From Halichoerus grypus (lineage: Eukaryota > Chordata > Mammalia > Carnivora > Phocidae): a stretch of DNA of 64,000 bases. The notes below the pieces were generated by a model that was not told where the DNA came from, did no database searches, and saw nothing but the letters and a program-made list of their open reading frames with translations. This document shows positions 22,962 through 34,310 of the stretch, piece after piece. The translations under genes were made by a program, and so were the position numbers. The DNA is taken from assembly GCF_964656455.1 (NCBI RefSeq), contig NC_135720.1:52912598-52976597 (forward strand), given 5' to 3'. Every line of letters begins with the position of its first letter. Positions within the stretch are counted from its first letter, which is position 1.

Positions 22962-23970
22962 AAGTAGAAACATGTTGATTATATTTATTTAGGGCTCAAT
23001 TATATTATTGTGAAATAATTAATATTGAAATATATAGCAGTAAATATAGTTTGTTTTTTTTTAAGATGACGTATATAAATGCTAGAAAAGAGTCTGCAAG
23101 AAACCTCACCCTCCTGATGATGACAGTAGTTGGAAGAAGTAGGGAGGGGGTAGGTTTGGGAACAGCTATAGGGAAATCGTCAAAGGGGACTTTTTTTATA
23201 AAGAGAATCTGTTCATATTGTATGATTAAAATTAACTAGAAAATTAAAAGAAAGTTATATTTCACGCTTATAAAGCAATAAAAACCTATTTAAAGTGTAT
23301 CTTTTTGTACTACAAGAACCTTGAAAGTGAGAAGTGCTTATTGACAGTGATTTAAGGTGATTATGCCAAATAATTGAATTTAGAGTAGACTTTTGAAGAT
23401 AATTTCCTAAAGATATCTCAGCTCCCTTTCAGAGAGATTTCAAGAGATGAAAGCATGTGCACTTTGATTACATATTCCTATTGACTGTATTCTACTTACA
23501 ACAATAAAAATAAGCTCCAGATACAAATCTAGCAATATTACTAATTCATTACAACCAGTACTTATTTTCTTCATTAACTTTTTATTGTTATTTTCAACTT
23601 ACACAGCATGCACAAATGCAGCAATTATATGTTGAACAAGAAAGGGGAAGGCTCTTTATGTTCAGCATACTGTACATCACAAGTCATTACTTCACCAGAG
23701 CTGTTAGAAAAACACAAAATAAGAACAGCCTCTTACAAAACAAGTATAATTAACCACAAAAAGTAGGTGGGCTCAGCTACTAATCTACTCAGCTGAGAGT
23801 TCGTTTATTGTATATAAATATCTTGCTATAGATTAGCCCGCCTGACTACATCACAGCAAAAAACACACTGCATAAATTGTTTTGGTATTGGTGAAAAAGT
23901 TTAAATCTTTTCCTTAAAGAAGGGCTGTGTTGACTAGCAAGAAGCCATAGTCGAAGGTAATGTCCAGTGT
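22962..23970. other. No recognised feature
   Basis: AT-rich intron. The short open frame at 23051-23239 has no recognisable motif. Confidence 0.45.
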
Positions 23971-23983
23971 CTAATTCTGCATT

Positions 23984-24194
23984 TTATTTTTTATTTTTTT
24001 AAATATTTTATTTATTTGAGAGAGACACAGAGAGAGTGCTACTAGGGCGGGGGGGGGGGGTGCAGAGGGAGAGTTCTGGAGAAGCAGACTCCCCACTGAG
24101 TAGGGAGCCCGACTTGGGATTCGATCTCAAGACCCTGAGATCATGACCTGAGCCAAAGGCAGACACTTAACCGACTGAGCCACCCAGGCTCCCC
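23984..24194 (-). mobile_element. CAN SINE, antisense, with G-run
   Basis: TTTTATTTATTTGAGAGAGA, a 12-base G-run at 24049-24060, CGATCTCAAGACCCTGAGAT, and GAGCCACCCAGGCTCCCC. TSD TAATTCTGCATTT at 23972-23984 and 24195-24207. Confidence 0.93.
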
Positions 24195-24364
24195 TAATTC
24201 TGCATTTCAAACAGGGCTTAATTCTTGACATTTGGCATAACAAAATGTTAGCTTTATACGTAGAAGGCTTGCAGTCACTTAAAATGTTTAATGACAGAGT
24301 TTGCTTAATAGCTTCATCCTTCCTGTTGATCCTTTGAACCCAGATTCAAGGCACTCCCACCAGT

Positions 24365-24520
24365 GGACAGTGTGGTGTAATAGAGACATGGGTATAAGGG
24401 CTAGAGATCTGGGTTCTTGTCACGAATGTATAACTGATTGGCTGTTTGACCTAAGCAAGTCCCTAATCACTGTGTGTGATTACTTATCTATAAGATGGTG
24501 ATAATAATGGGCTTCAGGTC
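24365..24520 (+). mobile_element. MIR SINE
   Basis: ACAGTGTGGTGTAATAGAGA, GCTAGAGATCTGGGTTCTTG, TTTGACCTAAGCAAGTCCCT and TTATCTATAAGATGGTGATA match MIR on the plus strand. Confidence 0.78.
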
Positions 24521-24524
24521 GGGG

Positions 24525-25270
24525 AGCTCAACTAACAGGACACATATTCAGCTAGGTTCAAGTAGCATGTGGTACAATATAGCACATCCTGACTACCTCC
24601 TCTCTGCAAGGCACAGAGCCGAGCATGCGAATATTAATAAGAAATAGTCTCTGGCCTCTAGTGACAAGGTAAAAAAAACAATTTATGCATCTGATAGCCT
24701 TTTGACACTGTTGATGCAATTTCATTTCTAGAACTCTGTTTCTGGAACTTAACTTTTAGAGCTATAACCATATTCACTATTGGGTCCACAATCCTTCCAT
24801 ATTTAATTAAATTAAATTTGTTTAATTAAAGACAGATAATCCTTAGCATCTCTCGCATAAGATGCTACTAGAGAACTGGCCTGAGGAACTTCCTTCTCCA
24901 CTATGCTCTTGTACTTTTCTCACTCTTGGATTGTAGCTGGGTGATGGTGATAAGAGAGGAAAAGAGAGCAGATCCTCAAGTTGGTTCTCTCTAATCCTGG
25001 CATCCTTCCTCCCTGTAGTTACTGGTATCTTGGGTCTTCATTTTCTTTTATTAAGATTCCCCCATTCCCTCCTCCTTTCCTCAAGTTTTTAAGTTTGTAA
25101 GTGGAGTAAAATATCCTTAATTCTTTAATGGGGTCTCATTCCCTGAAGGATTAAATACAAATTTCTTACAACAATTCCTAGCAGCCCTAGAGTAGAAGTG
25201 GAGAAGGTAAAAGCATGATCATGGTTTTTCTTTGTCCACCAAGAAAAGGGCATATGCAAAGGAATGCTTG
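24525..25270. other. No recognised feature
   Basis: Unique-looking intron sequence with a pyrimidine-rich stretch at 25000-25085. Confidence 0.45.
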
Positions 25271-25290
25271 ACCTAATAAACTATTTAGGT

Positions 25291-25400
25291 GTGGGACTCC
25301 TGGCTGGCTCAGTTGGAGGAGCATGTGATTCTTGGTCTCAGGGTCGTGAGTTCAAGCCCTACGGGGATAGAGATTACTCAATAAATAAATAAACTTAAAA
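25291..25400 (+). mobile_element. Short CAN SINE, sense, with 16-bp TSD
   Basis: GGACTCCTGGCTGGCTCAGT, CTCAGGGTCGTGAGTTCAAG and GATAGAGATTACTCAATAAA. AATAAACTATTTAGGT (25275-25290) and AATAAATTATTTAGGT (25401-25416) flank it with one mismatch. Confidence 0.9.
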
Positions 25401-25984
25401 AATAAATTATTTAGGTTTGATGAGGAAGGAGGTGAGGCTGAGGGAGTCCAAAATTAGGGAGAAAATAGTGATCAAGGTCTGGAGGTCTTGATGATTCATA
25501 TTCTGGGTTGGAGTAGTAATGCAGTGAGAGAGCTCAGAGGTTAGAGGGTTGCAGATAGAAAGTAGGAGATTCGAACTGAACATTTTAGAAGTAGAACAGT
25601 TCTGAATGTTAAGTTTCAGTTGTGCCTGAGAGTTAGGTTAATGGAATATAGTGGAGATTGAATTGAGTAGATTGAGAAACTACACGACAGGCAGTTCATG
25701 TGATTGAAGTCATCCAGGAGAACAACAGAACTGAACGAGATGCCAAAGACTCTGATGAAAGCAGTGTAACAGAGGGGAGTGGTGGTGGAAAGTAGTTCAG
25801 AGGATCAATGGGTGTCTCAAGATGATGAAGAGATAATGAGAGCACTAGTCCCACCTCTCAACTCCTCAGCCTGTGGCTTACAGGTAGTGAAGTATATCCA
25901 CTCACAAAGATATGGGGCTTTCAGTACTCCAGGAAAAGCCATGGCTCTATTACAGCCAGAACCTAGAGGAAATGTTCTGTGAGT

Positions 25985-26290
25985 TTTTAGAACACTTAAC
26001 ACACTGTTTTGTGATGACTAATTTATGTGTATGTTTTCCCCCGGACAGTACCTTCTAGAAGTAAGGGCCTATGTTTTAGTCATCTTCCAACCCAGCATGT
26101 CTCCCACCACTGAGCCTTCTGTTATATTTTGTATCTTTGAGACACTTCTTGTATGTCTTGCAATAATTTGTGTACCTATCTTATCCTTCTACTAGATTTG
26201 TTCATTCACTCATTGAGTAATTCATTTAACAACCATTTGTTGAGCACCTGCTATGTGCAGAGTGTGATAAATACAGAAAACAGTAATTAT
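25985..26290 (+). mobile_element. L2-like fragments
   Basis: ACCTTCTAGAAGTAAGGGCC near 26050 and TTCATTCACTCATTGAGTAA, CAACCATTTGTTGAGCACCT, GCTATGTGCAGAGTGTG near 26200-26265 are typical of L2 3' ends. Degraded. Confidence 0.5.
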
Positions 26291-26525
26291 TACTATAGCT
26301 AACACCTATTATGTTTTTTATATGTCTGGTACCAGTTCCATGTGCTTTATATGTTAATTTATTTAATCCTTATGACATTAGTTAAGAAAAAATTGCTTTT
26401 CTTGGGAAACAGGCTTATAGAAATTTAATAACTTGATCAAGTTTATAGTGTAAGTGAATGGCAGAATTAGGATTGAAACCCCATTTGACCATAGAACCCA
26501 TGCTCTTTCCATTACTGTACATGGC
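26290..26525 (-). mobile_element. MIR SINE, antisense
   Basis: ATAGCTAACACCTATTATGT, ATTTATTTAATCCTTATGAC, GAATGGCAGAATTAGGATTG and CCCATGCTCTTTCCATTACT follow reverse-complement MIR end to end. Confidence 0.82.
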
Positions 26526-26529
26526 CTCT

Positions 26530-27610
26530 GGATTAGGGTGCCCTAAATATACTTTCTTACCCATCTTGACATCCTCAGCACTAAACGCAGATTTTTATGT
26601 TCTATGTTTGGTGGTACTGAATTGTGTAGTTAGATAGAAACCAGGTTTTCTTTGGCCACCAAAGCCCTAGCATTATGGTAGGCATTCAAATGCTCCAAGA
26701 ATTAGTGTTGATTTACTGAGACAAAATTTCTTTTTGTTTTGAGGTTGCATGTGGATCATGATAGGGCTCTCTACAATTTAAAAATAAAAACATTTACATT
26801 TGCAAGCCATATCTCTTTGTGCATTTCCTTTCAAAATTTATTCTTTATCTGTTGGGAAAAACAGATAACTGTATGTTTTCTTTGATACACGAACCACTTT
26901 CTAAAATAGACTTGTGCCCTAAGAAGATGGTCTGTCTAATGAGCTTTTCCTGTAGACCAGGAACAAACTGTATTTCATTGGTCATTAATCCTGAAACACT
27001 CAGTGCTACAAATTTTGGTATTGAAAACCACTATATTCATACTCATTGGAGGCACTGTTTCAAGGAAATACTTGGATAATTATGCACCTACTAGATTTGT
27101 TGCTGTCCATGGGTGATTTACATCCTGCAGAAATATAGAGCTTCTATTACTCTACTGTAATTACTTACATATTCATTGCAAATAATGATGTAACGATTTT
27201 TAGAGGCTGTGCATAAGAGAACCAACAAACTGAGACGCAAAACAGGTTTCCACCCCTTCTTTCCAAAGCTATAGTTAATCACTTGAACACTATCCAATAT
27301 AGCAGAAAGCTGGCAGACTTTTCTTTGCAGCAGGCTATGTAAAAATGTTTATAATTTACAGCTTATTATGCCGTGCAAACGACTGTGTTCTCAGCGAAGG
27401 AGAGTGAGAAAATACGGCTGTGAAATTACTGAACTCCCCTTTGTTAGTTGTTTACTGGCAACAGTGGAAGGATTCTTTGCACATAAAATGCATTTCTGTA
27501 TTTAATTTTATATCATTCAGTTCAGGATTTTTTTTTAAATGGGAATTTACTTTTATCTCTCTTTGTAGATAGACCAGAGCAGTTTTAATGTAACAAAAAC
27601 AATAAGCTGA
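26530..27610. other. No named repeat; candidate conserved island at 27080-27540
   Basis: No CAN SINE, MIR or L2 seen. The second half lacks low-complexity sequence and has balanced composition with motifs such as GTTGTTTACTGGCAAC. Function unknown. Confidence 0.4.
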
Positions 27611-27813
27611 GGGGCGCCTGGGTGGCTCAGTCGGTTAAGCGTCTGCCTTCGGCTCAGGTCATGGTACTGGGGTCCTGGGATCGAGCCCCGCATCGGGCTC
27701 CTAGCTCGGTGGGGAGCCTGCTTCTCCCTCTCCTCCCTCTGCCTGCCACTCCCCCTGCTTATGCACACACTCTCTCTCTCTATCAAATAAATAAATAAAA
27801 TCTTAAAAAAAAA
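27611..27813 (+). mobile_element. CAN SINE, sense, full length, young
   Basis: GGGGCGCCTGGGTGGCTCAG, TCGGTTAAGCGTCTGCC and TATGCACACACTCTCTCTCT, then an A-tail. Perfect TSD AAAAACAATAAGCTGA at 27595-27610 and 27814-27829. Confidence 0.96.
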
Positions 27814-27829
27814 AAAAACAATAAGCTGA

Positions 27830-29470
27830 AAAATCAGAATTGTCAGGGAATTTCAGTGGAATAGTAGTAAATTATTAGGGTTTAGTTCAGTTTATGGTTT
27901 AAATTGTGCAAAACCCGTTCTTTTTGACACACCTGCAGTGTTTCATAGTCAACTTGTTATTTTCAAAGGTACCTGATGCAAAGTTTGTTTGGCTGGAAGT
28001 TCATCTTCTTCAGGAACAATTAGAGGGGTAGGCAAGGTAACCTGGACCTCTTTGTAATCCGTTGAACATAGCCACCCATTTTTAGGTCTTCCTTAGCATT
28101 TTCTCATTCTACTGAATCCCCTCTTAGGTTCATAAAGCCCCTAAAGTCAGGTACCACATAGTCTTTTGTGGTTTACATTCTCTGTGTGCCTCGTGTGCTA
28201 TTGCAAACTTACCCTCAATGAATATGCCTGAGACTCTGACCTCCATTTTGGTGGGAAGGTAGCTCTTCTGTGAAGGACTAGCTAAGACTCGCTTTTAGAT
28301 GCTACCTACACCTTATAGGGGAGCCTTTAGTGAAGGGAGTTCCTAAGAGAGACAAGTGAAAACACAGGAACTTATTTAAAAGTCCACAGTCTTTTTCCTT
28401 CTAATTCTTCAACTCTAAATGCACGTAGAGCTTTCTATTTAGTTTACACTTCCCTGAAGGTAAAAAGAGAAGAAAAATTTATATTTAAATATTTAAAATG
28501 TTCAAAACAGCATGTTTAATTTTTCTGTTCTCCTTTTTGTTTTAGAATCAGTTTAGAAACTGGGGACTTTCTAGTTCCTATTAATCACACAATCTTTTTT
28601 TTTTCCCATAACACAAATAATCAGATATTGAGTATATTTAAATGGGTTATACATCTGCAACTCGTATGTTTTTGAGAAATAATGGATTATTATCTCAGAG
28701 AAAATAGGACTGTTATGCCAGAATCAAGGCATTATCATTTTTATTGTCATTGTCCTCTTCAAGGAACTTTTTAGTATAAAAACTTATGTTTTACAACCAG
28801 ACAGAAGAATTTGTTTTCTACTTCAAACTTTTTTTTTTTTAAGTTAAACATTACAACAACCTTCAAGTCATCTGTGATTGTGGCAAAGTAAAAAATTGAG
28901 TATAATGATTAATTCTGTTTTCTTAGCTTCTTTTTTGGGGGTTAGACAGAGACCTGAAATGTGCTGGAGGCCAGCCCTGTGGGTGGGAGGATGGGGTGCC
29001 TAACGCTACTCTCCACTGACCTCTTCTGGCCTCCTGTTAAATGTGTTCTTGGAGTGGACAGCAACTCTCTTAGAATGCCTTGGTGAGAGAAAAAGGGTGG
29101 CCAAGGGAAAGTAGAGGGAAATCAGCCAGTGTAGATAGACTTTGTGATGATAACCTCCTAACCTCTTTCCTATCCTTTTGCTATTCGCCCACCCTCCTGT
29201 AAAAAAGAGTGCTTACCAAACACACTTCATAGGTAAAATAATAATTATTCAGTCTTTCATTTTATTAGATACACTTATAACTGACAATCTGAACATCTGA
29301 TGACCATAAGATAACTACTACTATCACATCTTATCAATGCGTACAAAGCTAAGGAAAGTGGAAATGTTTATTAACAGATGTGCCTTTATCCAAAGGTGAA
29401 TGAATGACTCCTTAGACATTTTGGAAAGGGGAAAATAACACCTCTGTCAAGAATTCTTTACCTACTATGA
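27830..29470. other. No recognised feature
   Basis: AT-rich intron sequence; a GC-richer patch at 28960-29060. No gene or named repeat seen. Confidence 0.42.
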
Positions 29471-29494
29471 AGAATCCTTAAAGATCTAGGAATT

Positions 29495-29687
29495 TGGGCG
29501 CCTGGGTGGCTCAATCGGTTGAGCGTCTGCCTTTGGCTCAGGTCATGATCTTGGGGTCCTGGGATTGAGCCCCACGTCGGGCTCCCTGCTCAGCAGGGAG
29601 TCTGCCTCTCTCTCTCCCTCTGCCTCTACCCACAACTCATACTCTTTCTCTCTCAAATAAATAAATAAAATCTTGAAAAAAAAAAAA
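29495..29687 (+). mobile_element. CAN SINE, sense, nested beside another
   Basis: GGGCGCCTGGGTGGCTCAAT, TTGAGCCCCACGTCGGGCTC and an A-tail ending near ATCAAGGAATTCC. Its own short target (CTAGGAATT / CAAGGAATT) lies inside the outer duplication of the next SINE. Confidence 0.92.
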
Positions 29688-29700
29688 TCAAGGAATTCCA

Positions 29701-29888
29701 GAGGCACCTGGGTGGTGTAGTCCATTAAGAGTCCGACTCTCAGTTTCAGCTCAGGTCTTGATGATCTCAGGGTCCTGGGATTGAGCCCCTGTGCCAGGCT
29801 CTGCACCCAGCTTGGAGTCTGCTTGGGATTCTCTCTCTCCTCTCCCTCTGCCCCTCCCCCACCTTCTAAAACAAATTAAAAAAAAAAG
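29701..29888 (+). mobile_element. CAN SINE, sense, older
   Basis: GAGGCACCTGGGTGGTGTAG, TCCATTAAGAGTCCGACTCT and CTCCACCTTCTAAAACAAAT-like tail. AAAGATCTAGGA occurs left of the neighbouring SINE (about 29480-29491) and right of this one (about 29890-29901), so the two form one nested unit. Confidence 0.88.
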
Positions 29889-30006
29889 AAAAGATCTAGG
29901 ATCTCCAGACAGGGAGCCACTGACCTAGATAGTCTCATCAAGCAAAATGTGCTCAGATAGTTTTGCTTCTAGAAATGATGACCATTACTGACTTAGTGCC
30001 ATTTTC

Positions 30007-30208
30007 TTTTTTTTTTTTTTTAAGATTTTATTTATTTATTTGACAGAGAGAGACATAGCGAGAGCAGGAACACAAGCAGAGGGAGTGGGAGAGGGAGAAG
30101 CAGGCTTCCCGCAGAGCAGGGAGCCTGATGTGGGACTCGATCCCAGGACCCTGGGATCATGACCTGAGCCGAAGGCAGACGCTTAACGACTGAGCCACCC
30201 AGGCGCCC
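30007..30208 (-). mobile_element. CAN SINE, antisense, full length, young
   Basis: Long T-run, AGCAGGCTTCCCGCAGAGCA, CTCGATCCCAGGACCCTGGG and GAGCCACCCAGGCGCCC. TSD TTAGTGCCATTTT before and TTAGTGCCATCTT after. Confidence 0.95.
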
Positions 30209-30483
30209 TATTTAGTGCCATCTTCTAACAATAAAAGCTGACCCCCTCTGTTATTGTTATAAATGATGTTTATTGTATCAGAAACTTTTCTTTTTACACA
30301 TAGAATACGGAGGTGGAGATGTAACCCAAAGACCTGGTGGTTTCTAACACAGAGTTCCCCTTCTTTCCTAAACCTGGGAGGTCAGGCAAAGTTTTAATCT
30401 GTGTACTATCTTTGGAGAATGCATGGTCATCAAACCTAATACTCAGACATCTTTACATTTAATATAAAATAGGTCCATCACAT

Positions 30484-30662
30484 GGGGTGCCTGGGTGGCT
30501 CAGTCAGTTAAGCGTCTGCCTTTGGCTCAGGTCATGATCCCAGGGTCCTGGGATCGAGCCCGGCATCGGGCTCCCTGCTCAGCAGGGAGTCTGCTTCTCC
30601 CTCTTCCTCTCCCTTTGTGTGCTCTCTCTCTCTCCCTCAGATAAATAAATCTTTGGAAAAAA
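30484..30662 (+). mobile_element. CAN SINE, sense
   Basis: GGGGTGCCTGGGTGGCTCAG, GTCATGATCCCAGGGTCCTG, CTCCCTCAGATAAATAAATC. No clear target duplication on its flanks. Confidence 0.92.
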
Positions 30663-30683
30663 TGCTTTTGTAGGTATCTGATT

Positions 30684-30722
30684 AATATCTTCAAAAGATC
30701 TTTTTGCTACAACTGTTTACCT
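30684..30722 (+). repeat. 39-bp perfect direct repeat, copy 1
   Basis: Identical over 39 bases to 31979-32017. Contains the palindrome AAAAGATCTTTT. Lies 22 bp after a CAN SINE but is not SINE sequence. Confidence 0.9.
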
Positions 30723-31299
30723 GAACTATACTGGGTACCATACCAAAAGAATTAAATCAGTCTACTCTCTGTCCTTTAAAAGTTTATAATCTCTAACATG
30801 TACTTTGAAAATATACATACAGTATATCATAGACACATATATTAGACATATAACACATCATGGTTCATACTTTCATCAGTTTAGGACAAAAAAGACAAGG
30901 ATACTTCCCTCATTTGTGGAGGTAAAGATCAATTAGAATAGCCAATGAAATTCAGATTTTGGTCATGTCAAGTTATTCAGTCAGACTTACATGTTACATT
31001 CGATTAACATTAAATGGATAATACATTTATCCACTCTGAAATTTGATTTACCATACATGGACCTGACCAGGCCATGTATTCCTTAAGATACTATTTTTCA
31101 AAATTTAAAACATGGTTATCTGGACTGTTCTAGAACTTGTTTGCTGACTTTATTTCATAAAGTCCATCATTCCAACTTCAGGATGTTTCTTCTAATCTGG
31201 ACCAGTGTTTAAAAGAGATTCCTTTAAATGATATATTCTGATGATCTGAGGTAAACAGTCCCACTTCAGCCCCTCATTCTCCACTTCTCCTCATTCCCA

Positions 31300-31628
31300 G
31301 TGTATTTCTCCCCAACCGTTCCCTACTGGGTAGAATTATCCTTTAGGTCCGACTTTAGGAGCTGCTTGCTTTGGAACTCATTCTCTTATTCCATCAAGAT
31401 TTGGGTGAGGTCCCCTTCTTCTGGGCTGCCTTGGAACTCTGTTAGCAGTTATTTCCCAGGATTAAAATCATTTGGTTTGCTCTCTAAACCCTTCACTGAT
31501 CTGGCCATCAGCTTCTTGAGAACTGAGCTATGGTTTTATTCCTTTTTTTTTTTGATGAATTCTCAGAGCCTATCACAGAGTTTGACATGTGGCAGGCACT
31601 CCATAAATGTCCATTAAAGAGAGGCAAG
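31300..31628 (+). mobile_element. L2 LINE 3' fragment
   Basis: CTGATCTGGCCATCAGCTTC, TTGAGAACTGAGCTATGGTT, CTCAGAGCCTATCACAGAGT and GGCAGGCACTCCATAAATGT correspond to the last part of L2. Open frames at 31300-31617 and 31530-31730 are incidental. Confidence 0.6.
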
Positions 31629-31678
31629 GGATCCTTGAATATTGACTACAATTGCAGGCTGTTAATAATAACTTATGG

Positions 31679-31885
31679 GGCGCCTGGGTGGCTCAGTTGG
31701 TTAAGCGACTGCCTTCGGCTCAGGTCATGATCCTGGAGTCCCTGGATCGAGTCCCGCGTCGGGCTCCCTGCTCAGCAAGGAGCCTGCTTCTCCCTCTGAC
31801 CCTCCCCCCTCTCATGTGCTCTCTCTCTCTCATTCTCTCTGTCTCAAATAAATAAATAAAATCTTAAAAAAAAAAAAAAAAAAAA
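31679..31885 (+). mobile_element. CAN SINE, sense, full length, young
   Basis: GGCGCCTGGGTGGCTCAGTT, TCCTGGAGTCCCTGGATCGA and a 20-plus base A-tail. Perfect TSD AATAATAACTTATGG at 31664-31678 and 31886-31900. Confidence 0.96.
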
Positions 31886-31978
31886 AATAATAACTTATGG
31901 ACAAACTATATTTAAAATATTATCCTTCTAATTGTACTGAATTTTAACAGGTCATTAACAACCAGTCAGGACTTTAGA

Positions 31979-32017
31979 AATATCTTCAAAAGATCTTTTT
32001 GCTACAACTGTTTACCT
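31979..32017 (+). repeat. 39-bp perfect direct repeat, copy 2
   Basis: Second copy of 30684-30722, 1295 bp downstream in the same orientation. The flanks of the two copies do not match beyond the 39 bases. Confidence 0.9.
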
Positions 32018-32439
32018 CAATTCAGATGCTGTTAATCAGTTATCTGATGATTTGACAAAATCTATTAAGTAGCTATTATTTAGCAGTATCTATTTTAATT
32101 TTTGTAACTTATTCCAAGGTCTCCCCTCTTGACCAGACCTTTCTAGTTGTAATATAGCCAAAATCCCAATTTATTAGACATCAATAAATGTGGGTTTGCT
32201 ACAAAGATGAGAAACTCGGTTATCTTAAGAAAATAAGTATTTATAGCAATAAGTGAATTTATAACCAACTTGAGCACAAAAGCAGAGTAAAAAATGTTTA
32301 AAAATAAGTTGATGTAAATGAGGCATTTGGAAAATATAGGTTGGTGCTTCATCATTAACTTTAATTTTGTGACTTTTGTCAGTTGATGTCACAACCTTAG
32401 TGTTATTTTTAAAACAGTTTTTTTTTTAGGGGTATTTAA
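32018..32439. other. No recognised feature
   Basis: AT-rich intron sequence. A 70-codon minus-strand open frame here has no recognisable motif. Confidence 0.45.
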
Positions 32440-32940
32440 TTAAGTAATGTGGTGTTTGCTTATTTCAAACAGTCTGTCTTTGTTCCTGTCAAAGCCATGC
32501 TGGCAGGGCATTGCTTTTCTTTTCCCTTTTGTTAATATTCTGTGTTAGATAATGGTTTCGCAAATAATAGATTCCAGGGACCTTTGATCCACCATTACTG
32601 TAAAATAAAATACAACTTAATTTTTTTCTGGGCATAATGGTTTTAACCTTGTGTACTAATTTGACTGTGCTTGTGGGGGCAGATCCTTAAATGAGACGCA
32701 AATGAAGGAAAAATTGCTAATGCTGCCACTGTATATCTAATGAGCACTGTGTAATAAACCATAACCTCTTCGACATTTCTCTGGAAAGCAGCGTGATTAT
32801 TTTGGATGGCTAGCCCTTTGTGGATGGCTCATTACCGTCTGGCATAATATGTATTGATAGAGACTATAATTGTCAACTCCTATTTGACATGCTGCCTCTA
32901 ATAAATATGGCTTGCATCACTGGGACCTACTAATGGTTAT
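32440..32940. other. Candidate conserved non-coding island
   Basis: About 500 bp free of SINE, LINE and simple repeats, of higher complexity than its flanks. It holds several homeodomain-like TAAT cores (CTAATGAGC, ATAATTGTC, GCTAATGCTGCC) and GATAGAG. Looks like a typical intronic enhancer, but this is inference only. Confidence 0.35.
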
Positions 32941-33144
32941 ATGGGAAACTGTAATTAAAGAAAAAAATTATATATATTTTAGGTTTAAAAAATAGTATAT
33001 ATGTATATAAGATGTCTCTACAGGGGATTGTCTGCTCACCACCCTCCAACCCCCCACCTTTGCAGCTTCTTGTATTAGAGTATTTGAAGCTTCCCCTGAG
33101 GATTGGAACTTTTTCATCAGTATAGGGCCAACATGTGACAAGAC

Positions 33145-33146
<2 letters not shown>

Positions 33147-33198
<52 letters not shown>

Positions 33199-33226
33199 CA
33201 CAGACAGACAGACAGACAGAGACAGA
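33147..33226. repeat. (GT)n microsatellite followed by (CAGA)n
   Basis: About 21 GT units (33147-33189), then GAGAGAGACA and five CAGA-type units. It generates the His-Thr repeat open frames on the minus strand (32930-33319 and 32968-33273), which are not genes. Confidence 0.97.
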
Positions 33227-33683
33227 GGGAAGAGATTTTCCTCCACACTTAAGGAAAGCATTCCCATTGACAAATAAGTGACAATATGAAAAGTCCTTCT
33301 GTGTATGTAAAAGATCCATAGGACTATAGTTTATACTTCTGGGTTCAACTCATGAAGTTAATGCTTTATATATAGCCAGATAGTCTCATATTATTATATT
33401 ATTCACCTTTTCCATGGTTTTCTTTATTTTTTCTAACTTTATTCTCATTTTGTTATAAGAAATTTATGTTCTTTGGTAGGAAAAAAATACCTAAGAAGCC
33501 AAATTAATATGGACTATGAATCACAAGTATAATAAAGACCCACAGAATACCTTACATAATATGTAGGCTTGAAAAAATGTAAATCAGAGATTAGAGTTGG
33601 ACCTACCTCATGTTATAGAACAAATGAGGCCTAGTCATTTTGTATCTGAAAATGTAGAATTGGAATTCTAGAAAATAATATTT

Positions 33684-33854
33684 TTTTTGAAGAATTATTT
33701 ATTTTAGAGAGAGAGACAGACAGAGAGAGCACGAGCAGGGGGGAGAGGCAGAGGGAGAAGCAGATTCCCCAATGCGGGGCTTGATGCCAGGATGCTAAGA
33801 TCATGACCTGAGCCAAAGGCAGATGCTTAACTGACTGAGCCACCTACGCGCTCA
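33684..33854 (-). mobile_element. CAN SINE, antisense, body shortened
   Basis: GAAGAATTATTTATTTTAGA, AGAAGCAGATTCCCCAATGC (the usual CTGAGCAGGGAGCCCG segment is missing), then GATCATGACCTGAGCCAAAG and GAGCCACCTACGCGCTC. Imperfect TSD AGAAAATAATATT / AGAGAATAATACT. Confidence 0.9.
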
Positions 33855-33859
33855 GAGAA

Positions 33860-34200
33860 TAATACTTTTGTTACATATTGTGTAATTGTAATATACTCTA
33901 AACTTCTAGACAAGGTTCTCTTGCTTTATATATGTAGCTCATGATTTTTATGAAATCGATTCTTCAGCATAGCACATTAAATCAGAACATGAACAAATGT
34001 TTATATTTACTGGCGTAGGTCTAGAAAACAATATAAAAACATAGGCAACTCAGGTTTCTTCTCAGCAATGTGAAGTTTGATATCATAATTTTCATTCTAA
34101 AGAAATGGAGTCCTATTTTTACCATTCTGGTGAAGAGAAGTAGGTGTTGGGAAAGCATGGCTGTATTCATCCACCCATGGTTTTAAATTATGGTCCTTTT
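33860..34200. other. No recognised feature
   Basis: AT-rich intron sequence. Confidence 0.45.
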
Positions 34201-34204
34201 GGTT

Positions 34205-34310
34205 TGGCTAGGCAAATTTCTTGACCTTTCTGAGCCCCCATGTACTCATGTGTAAAAATAGGGACAATACCACCTACCTACCACAGCTATTAGAATCATT
34301 GGGAAGAACA
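34205..34310 (+). mobile_element. MIR fragment, hit by a SINE
   Basis: AAATTTCTTGACCTTTCTGA, TACTCATGTGTAAAAATAGG and GACAATACCACCTACCTACC are the MIR 3' half. The next SINE is inserted in it, and AAGAATCATTTGAAAGAACA continues it on the far side. Confidence 0.7.

Noticed and set aside
32930..33319. Minus-strand frames with His-Thr repeats
   Set aside because: Direct translation of the (GT)n microsatellite.
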